Positions 17,843-26,505 of a stretch of 64,000 nt of DNA are shown piece after piece. Below the pieces are notes generated by a model that worked only from the letters and a program-made list of their open reading frames with translations, had not been told where the DNA came from and made no database searches. Numbering within the stretch: the stretch's first letter is position 1; every line of letters starts with the position of its first letter. The DNA lies in the NCBI RefSeq assembly GCF_004216905.1, contig NZ_SGXJ01000001.1, positions 62,001 through 126,000 of the forward strand, read 5' to 3'. The translations under genes were made by a program, and so were the position numbers. The DNA is from Kribbella sp. VKM Ac-2569. GTDB taxonomy: Bacteria > Actinomycetota > Actinomycetes > Propionibacteriales > Kribbellaceae.

Positions 17843-19245
17843 CGGGCATTCAACTCACCCCGCAGGACACGATCGAGCGGGGCCTCGCCCTGGCCGCGGC
17901 CGAGGGCGCCGACGGTTGCGTCGTACTCGTCGCCGAGACGTCCAGCACCAACCTGCGCTGGGCGAACAACACCCTGACCACGAACGGCGCGATGCGCGGC
18001 TCGAGCGTGACCGTGATCGCCACCGTCGGTACCGGCGAGGGTACGGCGGCCGGCGTCATCGGCCGCTCGTCGGTCACCGACGACTCGCTGCGCGAGATCG
18101 TGGCCGCCGCGATCGCGACCGCCCGCGCCGCGGGCCCGGCCGAGGACGCCCGCCCGCTCGTCGACGGTACGACGGGAGCGGACTGGGATCTCGAGCCGGA
18201 GGAGACGACCGTCGGCGTGTTCGAGAAGTTCGCGCCGTCGCTCGGTGAATCGCTCAAGCGCGCCTCGGGCGAGCAGCGCCACCTGTACGGCTTCGCCAAC
18301 CACGAGGTCGTGACGCTGTACGTCGGTTCCTCGACGGGACTGCGGCTGCGGCAGGCGCTCCCCCGCGGGTACGTGTCGTCGACCGGCAAGAACACCGACC
18401 TGAGCCACTCGGCCTGGGTCGGCACCGCCACCCGCGACTTCACCGACGTCGACGCGCTCGCGCTCGACGCCGAGCTCACCCGCCGCCTCGGCTGGGCGAA
18501 CCGGACGGTGTCCGTCGACGCTGGCCGGCACGCGACGATCCTGCCGCCGGCCGCGGTCGCGGACCTGATGACGTACCTGTTCTGGCAGCTCGACGGCCGG
18601 GACGCGTTCGAGGGCCGGACCGTGTTCTCCAAGACCGGTGGCGACACCCGCCTTGGCGACACACTGTCGTCACAGCCCGTGAACCTGCACTCCGATCCGG
18701 CGCTCGCCGGGCTGGAGGCGTTCGCGTTCGCGGTGGCCCGTTCGTCCGGCGGCTCGTCGAGCGTCTTCGACAACGGGCTCACGCTCGCGGCCACGGACTG
18801 GATCCGCGGCGGTAAGCTCGAACACCTGATGACGAGCCGGTACACGGCCGGTCTGATCGACGCGCCGACGGCCACACCGGACATCGAGAACTACGTGGTC
18901 TCGGTCGACGGTGCGACCGGTTCGACCGACGACCTGGTCGCCGGGCTCGACAACGGGCTGCTGCTGACCTGCCTCTGGTACATCCGGATGGTCGACCCGC
19001 AGACGCTGCTGCTCACCGGCCTCACCCGCGACGGCGTCTACCTGGTCGAGAACGGCGAGGTCACCGGGGCCGTCAACAACTTCCGCTTCAACGAAAGCCC
19101 GGTCGACCTGCTGGCCCGGTTCACCACGGCCGGCGCGACCGTTCCGTCGTACTCGCGGGAATGGGGCGACTACTTCTCCCGCACCGCGACCCCGCCGCTG
19201 CTGATCCCCGACTTCAACATGTCGAGCGTCAGCCAGGCGAACTGA
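17839..19245 (+). CDS. tldE: TldE/PmbA-like partner subunit
   Basis: A 468-residue protein of the same fold as TldD but without the HExxxH site, as expected for the non-catalytic TldE/PmbA partner that completes the substrate channel. The C-terminal region with TGLTRDGVYLVENGEVTGAVNNFRFNESP is the conserved family block. The GTG overlaps the tldD stop (GTGA) and follows a strong AGGAGG site. No RiPP precursor is visible nearby, so a general peptide-clearing role is more likely than toxin maturation. Confidence 0.93.
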   Translation: MTGIQLTPQDTIERGLALAAAEGADGCVVLVAETSSTNLRWANNTLTTNGAMRGSSVTVIATVGTGEGTAAGVIGRSSVTDDSLREIVAAAIATARAAGPAEDARPLVDGTTGADWDLEPEETTVGVFEKFAPSLGESLKRASGEQRHLYGFANHEVVTLYVGSSTGLRLRQALPRGYVSSTGKNTDLSHSAWVGTATRDFTDVDALALDAELTRRLGWANRTVSVDAGRHATILPPAAVADLMTYLFWQLDGRDAFEGRTVFSKTGGDTRLGDTLSSQPVNLHSDPALAGLEAFAFAVARSSGGSSSVFDNGLTLAATDWIRGGKLEHLMTSRYTAGLIDAPTATPDIENYVVSVDGATGSTDDLVAGLDNGLLLTCLWYIRMVDPQTLLLTGLTRDGVYLVENGEVTGAVNNFRFNESPVDLLARFTTAGATVPSYSREWGDYFSRTATPPLLIPDFNMSSVSQAN

Positions 19246-19905
19246 TCATTGCTTGATGAGGGCAACGCGCCACATCTCGCGTTGCCCTTCGCGGTACGGC
19301 GTGAGCTCGTCGAGCTGCCAGTGCTCGGCGAGCTCACGCACCAGGTCCTCGTCGAAGAAACGGCCGACGAAGCCGTCGTGCACGGACAGCCCGTGCTCGC
19401 CGAGCTGCTGCCAGTTCTGCGAGCACGGGTCGCCGGTCGACCACACGGCGTACACGAAAACCCCGCCCGGGCTGAGCACCCGGCGGATCTCGGACACGAG
19501 TGACCGCAGCTCGGACGGCGAGAACGCCATGTTCAGCAGGAGATTCGCGAACACCGCGTTCACTCCGCCGTCGGCCGGCGGCAGCGGGTCGCGGACGTCG
19601 TGCAACGCGGCGGTGACCCGGTCGTCGAGCCCTTCGCGCTGCGCCTCATGCCGTAGCTGGTCGAGCGCAGTCTCGCTGAAGTCGGTGGCGTGCACGCTGA
19701 ATCCCTGTCTGGCCAGGAAAAGCGCGTCTCTGCCGTGGCCGGCGCCGAGTTCCAGGACGTCATCGATGCCTGCGGCACCGAACCTCTCCACGGCCTGCTG
19801 CGCCGCGACCGATGGCTCGAGTCCGTGCAGCTGCGGGCGTCTCGCGTACGCCGAGTCCCAACGTTCCTGCTGAGCTCTTGCGAGCTCGACATGCCCAGTG
19901 TTCAT
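19246..19905 (-). CDS. Class I SAM-dependent methyltransferase
   Basis: A 219-residue Rossmann methyltransferase. Motif I is VLELGAGHGRDALFLA, the acidic strand-2 residue is in VHATDFSE, and motif IV region is GVNAVFANLLLNMAF. It resembles small-molecule methyltransferases of the thiopurine/tellurite (TehB-like) type; the substrate is not known. The ATG at 19905 has a GGGGAG site. The stop is shared back-to-back with tldE: the palindrome TGATCA supplies both stop codons. A perfect inverted repeat lies 67 bp upstream. Confidence 0.82.
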   Translation of the reverse strand: MNTGHVELARAQQERWDSAYARRPQLHGLEPSVAAQQAVERFGAAGIDDVLELGAGHGRDALFLARQGFSVHATDFSETALDQLRHEAQREGLDDRVTAALHDVRDPLPPADGGVNAVFANLLLNMAFSPSELRSLVSEIRRVLSPGGVFVYAVWSTGDPCSQNWQQLGEHGLSVHDGFVGRFFDEDLVRELAEHWQLDELTPYREGQREMWRVALIKQ

Positions 19906-19971
19906 CGTGCTCCCCGTGTTCGTCACGCCGGTCTGGACGATCGGCAGACCGCGCCAGCCTACGTCAGAACT

Positions 19972-19989
19972 TTGAGTAGACGTACTCAA
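19972..19989. promoter_or_regulatory. Palindromic operator candidate TTGAGTA-N4-TACTCAA
   Basis: The sequence TTGAGTAGACGTACTCAA is a perfect inverted repeat with 7-bp arms and a GACG spacer. It lies in the 135-bp divergent gap between the methyltransferase (minus, start 19905) and the membrane protein (plus, start 20041). An 18-bp operator for a dimeric regulator of either or both genes is the simplest reading. No regulator gene is adjacent. Confidence 0.6.
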
Positions 19990-20040
19990 GCGGTGGGACG
20001 TTCCCTCTCGGGACAGTGGTAGGGACCCGAGGAGGACTCG

Positions 20041-22140
20041 ATGCCGACCGCCGCCATCACCTGCCCCACCTGCCGCTCGCAGCTGCACCTGACGATCGAG
20101 CCGGCTCCTGATCCACAGCCTTACCCACAGCCCGAACTGCGCCTCCCCACCGCCCCACCCCACCTCGGCATCCACCCGCCCCCTCCCCCCGCACCTCCTG
20201 CCGCACCGCCTGCCGCACCGCCTGTTGCGGCTCGTGAGACGCGGCCGGAGTCCGGGGCCCGCCCGCCGTACCCGACGACCTTCAGCGACCCCCGCCCGCT
20301 CCTCCAACCGCCGACCACCCAGCCGCCGAAACCTTCCAGGATCCGCCGCCTCAGCCCCCAGGCCACCCTCCTCACCCTCGGCGTACTCCTCCTCCTGGCC
20401 GCTGGCGTCACCTTCCTCGCCGTCAACTGGGACAGCCTCCCCGTCGCCGCCCAGGCCGCGATCATCGGCACCCTCGCCGCCCTCTCCTTCGCCGGCTCGA
20501 TCCCAGCGAGCCGCCGCAAACTGGCCGGCACCGCCGAAGCCCTAGCCATCCTCGGCACCGGACTCCTCACCGTCGACCTGTACGGCGCCCGCGCCCTCGG
20601 CCTCATCCCACCGACGGCCGTCGACGGCTTCACCTACAGCGCGATCGTCTTCGCGACCATCGCCGTACTCGCCCTCCTGATGACCCGCCTCGCCCCCAAG
20701 GTCATCACGTACGGCGTCACCACCGTGATCGCCGCCCAGCTCCCGATCCCACTCGTCCTGATCGACCGGGCGAGCCTCCCGATCCTCCTCGGCGCGCTCC
20801 TCGCCCAGGTCGTCAGCACGCTGTTCCTGTCCGCGAAGGGCACCGCGATCGTCCGCCGTACCGGATCCATCACCGCAGCCATCGTCTTCTGCGGCATCCT
20901 CGTAGCCGGCATGACCCGCACCCTCCTGGGCCTCCTGACCACGACCACCCTGTCCATCACGATCGCGACCGCCGCAGTGGTCTGCCTCGCCGCCGCGACC
21001 GGCCTCGCGATCCTCCGCAAGCGTCCTCTCCCCGCGGCGATCCCGTCCGGCCTCGGCGAATGCGTCTGCGCCGCAGCCGCCGCCTTCGCGGTCGCCACCA
21101 CGCTCCCGCAACTCCCCGGCCCGAGCCGCTGGTTCGCCACCGCACTCGCCACGGCCCTCGCGATCATCGAACTCGTCGCAGCCCGCCGTACCGGCAAGCT
21201 CGCCATCGTCCTGCACAGCGCAACCATCACGGTCGCCGCCGTCGACCTCACGTACTGCATGGCGACCGACGACATCCGCCAACTCGGTTACATCGCCGCG
21301 ATCCTCGCCGTACTGGCCGTCCTCGCCGCCGTCCGCAAACTCACCGACCCGGTCCCGAGCGCCGCCGTCGCCAGCCTGAGCGCCCAGCTCGCGATCATCC
21401 TGTTCGCATTCGACGGGTACGTCGGCACCTGGCCGGCCGCCGTCGCGCTAGCCGCCGTGGCCGCGATCGGCATCGCCGTCACCTGCGGGTACGTCGGCAA
21501 GCCGCTGGAACCCGTCCTGCTCACCACCGCCGCCTGCGCCGCCGTCCTGGCCGAGATCGCTGCCGTGTCGGCATCCCCCTACACCGCAACCGGCGTAGTC
21601 CTGACCATCGTTGCCGCCCCACTGATTGCCTACGGCATGAACCCGCGCCGCCGCCCCACCCTGCTGCAGGCCGCGCTCCTGCTCATCATCGCCAACACCG
21701 CCTTCATGCTCGGCGCCGACGCGCACACCCTGGAGTGGTACACCGTCCCGCCCGCCCTGATCCTGCTCGTCGTCGGCATCGTTGCCTGGCGCAACCAACC
21801 CAGCTGGGTCTTCCTCGGCCCCGGTCTGATGCTCGGCCTCGCCCCCTCCGCCCTGGTCGCCGACACCACCGACAACTGGCTTCGCGCAACGCTGGTAGTA
21901 GCCGCCGCCGTCCTCCTCATCCTGATCGCCGTCCGCTACTCCCTCCAGTCCCCCTTCGTCATCGGCTCCGCCGCCGTAGCCAAGATCGCCATCGCCCAGT
22001 TCCTCGAAGTAGCCCCCCTCATCCCCCGCTGGATAACCCTCGCCACCGCCGGCCTGATCCTCCTAACCACAGGCGCCACCTACGAACGCCGCCTAACCCA
22101 AGCCAAACAAGCCACCAAGTGGGTAGCCAACCTCCGCTGA
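20041..22140 (+). CDS. Large polytopic membrane protein with N-terminal CPxC ribbon stub
   Basis: A 699-residue protein. The first 15 residues hold CPTC, a half zinc ribbon. Then comes a long Pro/Ala-rich linker (about 25-100) and at least 15 hydrophobic segments from about residue 110 to the end (for example LLTLGVLLLLAAGVTFLAVNW). It resembles large DUF2157-like or SCO7512-like actinobacterial membrane proteins of unknown function. The ATG has a GAGGAGGA site. The 3' end (QFLEVAPLIPRWITLATAG to the stop) is duplicated 1.3 kb downstream at 23236-23423, marking a local rearrangement. Confidence 0.8.
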   Translation: MPTAAITCPTCRSQLHLTIEPAPDPQPYPQPELRLPTAPPHLGIHPPPPPAPPAAPPAAPPVAARETRPESGARPPYPTTFSDPRPLLQPPTTQPPKPSRIRRLSPQATLLTLGVLLLLAAGVTFLAVNWDSLPVAAQAAIIGTLAALSFAGSIPASRRKLAGTAEALAILGTGLLTVDLYGARALGLIPPTAVDGFTYSAIVFATIAVLALLMTRLAPKVITYGVTTVIAAQLPIPLVLIDRASLPILLGALLAQVVSTLFLSAKGTAIVRRTGSITAAIVFCGILVAGMTRTLLGLLTTTTLSITIATAAVVCLAAATGLAILRKRPLPAAIPSGLGECVCAAAAAFAVATTLPQLPGPSRWFATALATALAIIELVAARRTGKLAIVLHSATITVAAVDLTYCMATDDIRQLGYIAAILAVLAVLAAVRKLTDPVPSAAVASLSAQLAIILFAFDGYVGTWPAAVALAAVAAIGIAVTCGYVGKPLEPVLLTTAACAAVLAEIAAVSASPYTATGVVLTIVAAPLIAYGMNPRRRPTLLQAALLLIIANTAFMLGADAHTLEWYTVPPALILLVVGIVAWRNQPSWVFLGPGLMLGLAPSALVADTTDNWLRATLVVAAAVLLILIAVRYSLQSPFVIGSAAVAKIAIAQFLEVAPLIPRWITLATAGLILLTTGATYERRLTQAKQATKWVANLR

Positions 22141-22234
22141 ATCAACCGCTTGCAACGACGCGCTGGCAAACCACGCCACCCAGCCCGCAGCCCGCAGCCG
22201 CATACCAAAGATGCTGACTGATTGCGTTGGGGGA

Positions 22235-22640
22235 CGCCTCAGCCCGTTCCTCAAGCAGATCGACTACCTGGTCGCCACATGAGGGGGCTCGAGCGCTTCG
22301 CCTTCTCCGAAGAGGCGAAGTACGACCCGCAGCTCCTCAGCGACGACCTCCTCAGCCGCGGGCTGAGATGGCTCTGTCTGCTGGGCGATCTAGGCGGCGG
22401 AACCATCTACGAGCACCGCAAGGTAGCCGCCCAAATCCCGATTCCCGGCCACATCAAGGAATCCGCCATCACCCGAGACGCCTTCTACGCCGCCGCGGCC
22501 GCCCGCCCGATCGAAGACCGTACCCTCACCAACGAAACCATCCGCTGGGCAGCCGCCGCCATGACCAGCTTCGCCGACACCTACCACCAGGCTCCCACCA
22601 CCCCGCCCGACCGAGCCAGCGTCGAGGAGCGATACCGAGC
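22235..22640 (+). pseudogene. Broken copy of the PfkB-kinase C-terminal region
   Basis: Read in two frames, this stretch matches the last third of the intact kinase gene at 23824-25368. One frame gives LKQIDYLVA (kinase: LAQIDYMVA) and then hits TGA at 22280. The next frame continues LERFAF, GGGTIY, IPGHIKESAITRDAFYAAAAA and ETIRWAAAAMTSFADTY, matching GRFSPP, GGCTIY, FPSIYKESSAARDAFCAAL and EQALWATAAMACATADF. The N-terminal domain and most of the kinase core are missing. The ATG at 22279 could still give a short protein, but decay is more likely. It begins about 95 bp after the membrane gene stop. Confidence 0.75.
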
Positions 22641-22875
22641 GATACCGTCAGTTCCCCCAGCTGAACGTGTCTTGACTCGCCAACTGGAGAGCGTCACCAA
22701 CCGCGTCATCGCGGACTCAATACGAGGACTCGGCAGCTCCGCTGTCGAGTGTCAGGCGACCGGCGTTCTCACGTCGGCAACCGTCTAGGCCCGCTCGAGA
22801 CGGCGCGCAGAGGGCAGCCCCGGAGGCGATATGTACGCATACTGAACTTCCGACCGCTACAGCACCGAGGGACGG

Positions 22876-23298
22876 ATGTCCGATCAGAATTCGTCAGGTG
22901 TGCCGAGTCTCTCGCACCTCGCGACGATCCTCGAACACTTCCGCAAGGGTGCGGGAATCGGCGTCGACCGCTTGAAGCGATCGGATGAGCAGGAACGGGC
23001 CGTCTTCCTCTTCGAACTGCCGGCCGTTCGGCGCAGAGTGAGCTGCGGCACCAGCGAGCCGGAAGCTGCCGCGCTGGAGGTTCTGACCGAGTCGGTTCGC
23101 GGGATGAGCAATCCGACGCACCGCCTGGTTGTCGATGCCGTCTTGGCGCTCGGGATGCGAGGCGCACGGCGTGCCGGCACACTGCTCCGGAGTCTCAGGG
23201 CTCCATCGGTCGCGGTTCATCGCAAAGCCGTCCTGGATCCCTTTCCTTATCGGGCCGCAGTACGAGCCAAACCGCCATCTGGCAATTCCTGGATCTAA
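22876..23298 (+). pseudogene. Truncated copy of the helical N-terminal domain found on the PfkB kinase
   Basis: A 140-codon frame starting at ATG 22876. Residues to about 118 align with residues 12-126 of the intact kinase fusion: LPAVRRRVSCGTSEPEAAALEVL against LHATQRFASVHRVDLADAALGVV, and THRLVVDAVLALG against THRIVADATLALG. After VAVHRKAVL (about 23230) homology stops and the sequence changes to the displaced tail of the membrane gene, read out of frame. It may be a domain-only protein, but the abrupt junction says it is a cut-off remnant. Confidence 0.65.
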
Positions 23299-23423
23299 CC
23301 CAAATCCCTCGCTGGATCACCCTCGCCACCGCCGGCCCACTGCTCCTCCTGATAGGCGGCACCTGCGAACGCCGCCTAACCCAAGCCAAACAGGTCAGCC
23401 ACTCGATAGCCTCCTTCCACTGA
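23236..23423 (+). pseudogene. Displaced duplicate of the 3' end of the membrane protein gene
   Basis: From 23283 the frame reads QFLDLTQIPRWITLATAG, later CERRLTQAKQ, and ends IASFH-stop at 23421-23423. The intact gene ends QFLEVAPLIPRWITLATAG, YERRLTQAKQ, VANLR-stop at 22138-22140. DNA identity is very high in parts (CGCCGCCTAACCCAAGCCAA in both). Weaker homology reaches back to about 23236 with a frame change. Only the last 60 or so codons are present, joined directly to the truncated helical-domain ORF. Confidence 0.85.
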
Positions 23424-23524
23424 ATCAGCACTCGTCCCACACTGCACGACACTCGGCGATCGGTCTCAGCTTCGCCAATCGGCGGATACTGAAATCTCGG
23501 ACGACCGCGTTACCCGGGGGAACA

Positions 23525-23803
23525 ATGTCTGGGGAGCTCTACCAGCCATCCGAGGCCAAGTCATTGGTCCTCGATGTCATCGCGCTTGCGAAGAACCTGG
23601 GACTCAAGCGAGCCTGGCTGATCGCGCACCGCGCCTGCCTCAGATGCGGGACTGGAGGCGAGTCGCGTGCGTCGCCGCGAGTCCTCATGGTGGCCGCCTT
23701 GCCAGTTCAGTTCGGCATGGGACAGCACGCTTTCGCGGCTAGACAGACACAGTTAACGTACCTTCCTTGCCTATTTGCATTAGCGCATAATGACCTCAAG
23801 TGA
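23525..23803 (+). CDS. Small hypothetical ORF, possibly another remnant
   Basis: A 92-codon frame with ATG at 23525 after a GGGGGAACA stretch. The product (starts MSGELYQPSEAKSLVL) has no motif I recognise. The 45 bp before its start resemble those before the ORF at 22876: both have ATACTGAA, then GACCGC, a G-rich run and ATGTC. This suggests duplication of a promoter or leader with a much shortened gene. The 3' part is less GC-rich and holds a promoter-like sequence for the kinase gene, so coding is doubtful. Confidence 0.3.
   Translation: MSGELYQPSEAKSLVLDVIALAKNLGLKRAWLIAHRACLRCGTGGESRASPRVLMVAALPVQFGMGQHAFAARQTQLTYLPCLFALAHNDLK
23763..23791 (+). promoter_or_regulatory. Candidate promoter for the PfkB fusion gene
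   Basis: TTCCTT at 23763-23768 and CATAAT at 23786-23791 are spaced by 17 bp, in an unusually AT-rich stretch for this window. The -10 is close to consensus; the -35 is poor. A CATTA-N5-TAATG inverted repeat overlaps the -10, which would suit an operator. The predicted start site would be about 25 nt before the GTG at 23824. Confidence 0.35.
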
Positions 23804-23823
23804 TTGATCGGGGACGGAGACGA

Positions 23824-25368
23824 GTGGCCGAGCTCAGCCGGGGATGGGAACCGCCCAGCGCGCTGGTGCTGACTCATGCGCTTGAAAAACTGCGGACACG
23901 TGACGGCCTTTCACTCGCGAAGATGGGCGACGACAGAGGGCAGGCGGGGCCTTTGCTCGAGCTCCACGCCACCCAGCGATTTGCGAGCGTGCACAGGGTC
24001 GATTTGGCCGACGCGGCCTTGGGCGTGGTCAAGCAATGCGTCCTCGAGACGATCGACGGGACTCATCGGATCGTCGCCGACGCGACGCTTGCGCTGGGGC
24101 TGTTCGTAGACCAGTACGCGCGCTCCGGCATCCACGGAAAGATCGTCAGAGCCTTGGGCGCCGATTCCCTCGGAGTGCGGCGAGCTGCTCTGCTCTCCAA
24201 CTGGCCGCAGCTTCACGCCGCCCTCGGTCTGGACTCCGGCACGCCACCAAGTGACCGAACGCTGCGTGGTACGACCGAGCACGACGTCCTCCGCGAGCTG
24301 GCCCGTCAGTTGATTCGATGGGAAGTCAGTTCAGTCGGGGTGAGGAACTTCGTCAAACCCGAAACGGGCGCACCAGCACCGACCAACAGCCGACCGAGGG
24401 GCCGCATCATCGTTGTCGGCGGCGCCGTCATGGATGCGACGTTCCGCACCAAGAACCTGCCGCAGAACGAAACCTCATCAGAGGCCTACAGCTTCGATCT
24501 CTCGCCCGGCGGGAAGGGCTTGTCGCAGGCCGTCGCCGCGGCTCGATTGGGACTCGATGCGTCGCTCATCGCCGCGATCGCAGACGATCGATTCGGACAC
24601 GAAATCATCAACTACCTCCATGACGAAGGGGTCAACACATCTCTGCTGAAGCTCATCCCGCGCGCACGTACGCCTTTCACCGGCATCATCGAAAAGGAGC
24701 TCGGAGACAGCGTCGCCGTCAATTGGCGCAACCAGATGGAGGTCCATCTCGGCACCAGCGACATCGAGGATGTCTCGCACAAACTGGTCGACTGCGACGC
24801 GATCCTGGTGACCTTCGAGATTCCTGTCGAGACGATGCAGCGCACCCTTGCACTGGCGCACACGGTCGGCAAGCACCGCCCACTGGTGATCGTCACACCC
24901 GGCCAGCCGTACACCGATGATGGCATCTCCGGAAATTCACTGGCCCAGATCGACTACATGGTGGCGCACGCCTGGGAACTAGGACGCTTCTCACCACCGG
25001 GTCAGGAGCGCTTCGATCCAGACCCGGTCGCCCGCCACCTGCTTGCCTACGGAGTGGAGACCCTGTGCGTACCGTCGAACGGCGGATGCACGATCTACTC
25101 CAGCACCAAGCTGGAGACCTTCACAGTTCCCAGCTTCCCGTCGATCTACAAAGAGTCGTCCGCAGCACGCGACGCGTTCTGCGCAGCTCTGGCAGCCCAA
25201 CTGATAGACCACGACCGCATCTTCACCGAAGAGCAAGCATTGTGGGCCACAGCCGCCATGGCCTGCGCAACCGCAGACTTCCCGTTGTCGAACTCAATGC
25301 CCACCCGCCAACGGGTGGAGGCGCTCCTGAGACGCTCCCGCTTCGCGGTGTCCCCTCAATCGAGCTGA
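23824..25368 (+). CDS. Helical-domain/PfkB-family kinase fusion protein
   Basis: A 514-residue two-domain protein. Residues 1-180 are all-helical and unrecognised, but recur as a separate broken copy at 22876. Residues 192-505 are a ribokinase (PfkB) fold: VVGGAVMDATF, the sugar-binding PGGKG (228-232), AAARLGLDASLIAAIADDRFG, and the late kinase block. The family GAGD anion hole with the catalytic base is AARD here (Asp450), and ITRD in the broken copy at 22235, so the change is a shared trait. It should phosphorylate a sugar or nucleoside, if active. I prefer GTG 23824 (ACGGAG upstream) over GTG 23800. It faces the Mom-like gene tail to tail, 15 bp apart. Confidence 0.8.
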   Translation: MAELSRGWEPPSALVLTHALEKLRTRDGLSLAKMGDDRGQAGPLLELHATQRFASVHRVDLADAALGVVKQCVLETIDGTHRIVADATLALGLFVDQYARSGIHGKIVRALGADSLGVRRAALLSNWPQLHAALGLDSGTPPSDRTLRGTTEHDVLRELARQLIRWEVSSVGVRNFVKPETGAPAPTNSRPRGRIIVVGGAVMDATFRTKNLPQNETSSEAYSFDLSPGGKGLSQAVAAARLGLDASLIAAIADDRFGHEIINYLHDEGVNTSLLKLIPRARTPFTGIIEKELGDSVAVNWRNQMEVHLGTSDIEDVSHKLVDCDAILVTFEIPVETMQRTLALAHTVGKHRPLVIVTPGQPYTDDGISGNSLAQIDYMVAHAWELGRFSPPGQERFDPDPVARHLLAYGVETLCVPSNGGCTIYSSTKLETFTVPSFPSIYKESSAARDAFCAALAAQLIDHDRIFTEEQALWATAAMACATADFPLSNSMPTRQRVEALLRRSRFAVSPQSS

Positions 25369-25383
25369 GCGACCCTCTACCTC

Positions 25384-26505
25384 TCAGCGATACAGCCTTC
25401 GCTGCTGATCCAGCGGCACGCTCTCGGTCGGTCCCTTGACGCGGCTACAGAAGATCATCGAGTCCAGCAGGTCGACCGAGCTGTCCTGGAACCGGCCCGG
25501 ATACGTACTCTTCAGCTGGTCCACGTTCGTCGTTTCGAATCGTGTGCGCAGCTGGCGCGGCGTGACATAGTATTTGTCGAAGTACATGTACGGCCGAGCC
25601 TTGATCGTCATCCACCGCTGCCAGTTCGCCGCAACGTAGCTCGTACCGGTGAACCCTAGATTAGGATCAACCGCCGTCGACAGAAGCCGTACCTCAGGGC
25701 AGGTCTTTCGAATGTGATGGCGAACCCGCGACAGCAGGAAAGATATCGCATTGAACGGCGCCGAATCGAACGAGTAGACGCGGGAAACATCGCGTACGGC
25801 TTCCATCGGCACAGCGAACTGTCTCGTGATCTGTTTACCTACGCGCATCCACTCCAACGGCGACACACTGCAGAGTGTGACCGGCCGGCCCTCCTTGTCG
25901 ACCAGAGCATAATTGACCGCACCCGGCCGGGAATTTCGCAGGTAGTGCAGGCTGTCGAAGAGCTGCGCCGACGCCGATTTCTCACCGTATACGAAGGTCA
26001 GCTCGTCAAGTCCAAGCTCCTGAGTAGGCACCCAGTGCTTCACATTCTCCTGATCCTTCAACAACTGCCGAGCGCTACGGCGAAGCTCAGCGTCGACCTG
26101 CCGTCGGGTCAACACGCCCGTGGCGCCTGCCACCCTCGGTAGATGCAAGAGGACGCGAACGATCAGCGCGCGGGAATCGAAGTTGTCAACAACTTTGCTC
26201 ACCCGCTTGACGACTCGGTCCACCAGGTCCAGGAAGTCTTGCCGCTGTGTCCGGCAGGCCTCCAATGAGATCCGACCCTTCGGCGAGGGCAGGCCGTCTT
26301 CAATCTCCAGCAAGGCGAGCAGATCCTCTAAGGAGATCGCGCCGATCCGTGGACGGAGCGAATCACTTGTCGCGGAGGTCTGAGCAACCTGCGTCGACCG
26401 CTCTCGAACAGCCGCCAGCCGTGCCTCGGTACTGCCGCCAGGACGGAACTCCGTCATCGCAGCACCCGGACACTCCATCACATCAGTCACGCGCCACCCA
26501 TTCAT
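25384..26505 (-). CDS. GNAT-fold acyltransferase resembling phage Mom-type proteins
   Basis: A 373-residue protein. The N-terminal half (to about 200) is helical and charged. The C-terminal half has a GNAT-like core: LVDKEGRPVTLCSVSP, then RVYSFDSAPFNAISFLLSRV (from about 242), LLSTAVDPN, PNLGFTGTSYVAANW (281-295) and a final YVTPRQLRTRF. The RVY/NAxS/GxxGxxYxAxNW series recalls Mom-type acyltransferases, which in phage Mu modify adenine in DNA. This is recognition by pattern, not by search. The start is uncertain: ATG 26505 is used; TTG 26514 and ATGs at 26478 and 26457 are also possible. It may form a unit with the convergent PfkB fusion. Confidence 0.55.
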   Translation of the reverse strand: MNGWRVTDVMECPGAAMTEFRPGGSTEARLAAVRERSTQVAQTSATSDSLRPRIGAISLEDLLALLEIEDGLPSPKGRISLEACRTQRQDFLDLVDRVVKRVSKVVDNFDSRALIVRVLLHLPRVAGATGVLTRRQVDAELRRSARQLLKDQENVKHWVPTQELGLDELTFVYGEKSASAQLFDSLHYLRNSRPGAVNYALVDKEGRPVTLCSVSPLEWMRVGKQITRQFAVPMEAVRDVSRVYSFDSAPFNAISFLLSRVRHHIRKTCPEVRLLSTAVDPNLGFTGTSYVAANWQRWMTIKARPYMYFDKYYVTPRQLRTRFETTNVDQLKSTYPGRFQDSSVDLLDSMIFCSRVKGPTESVPLDQQRRLYR

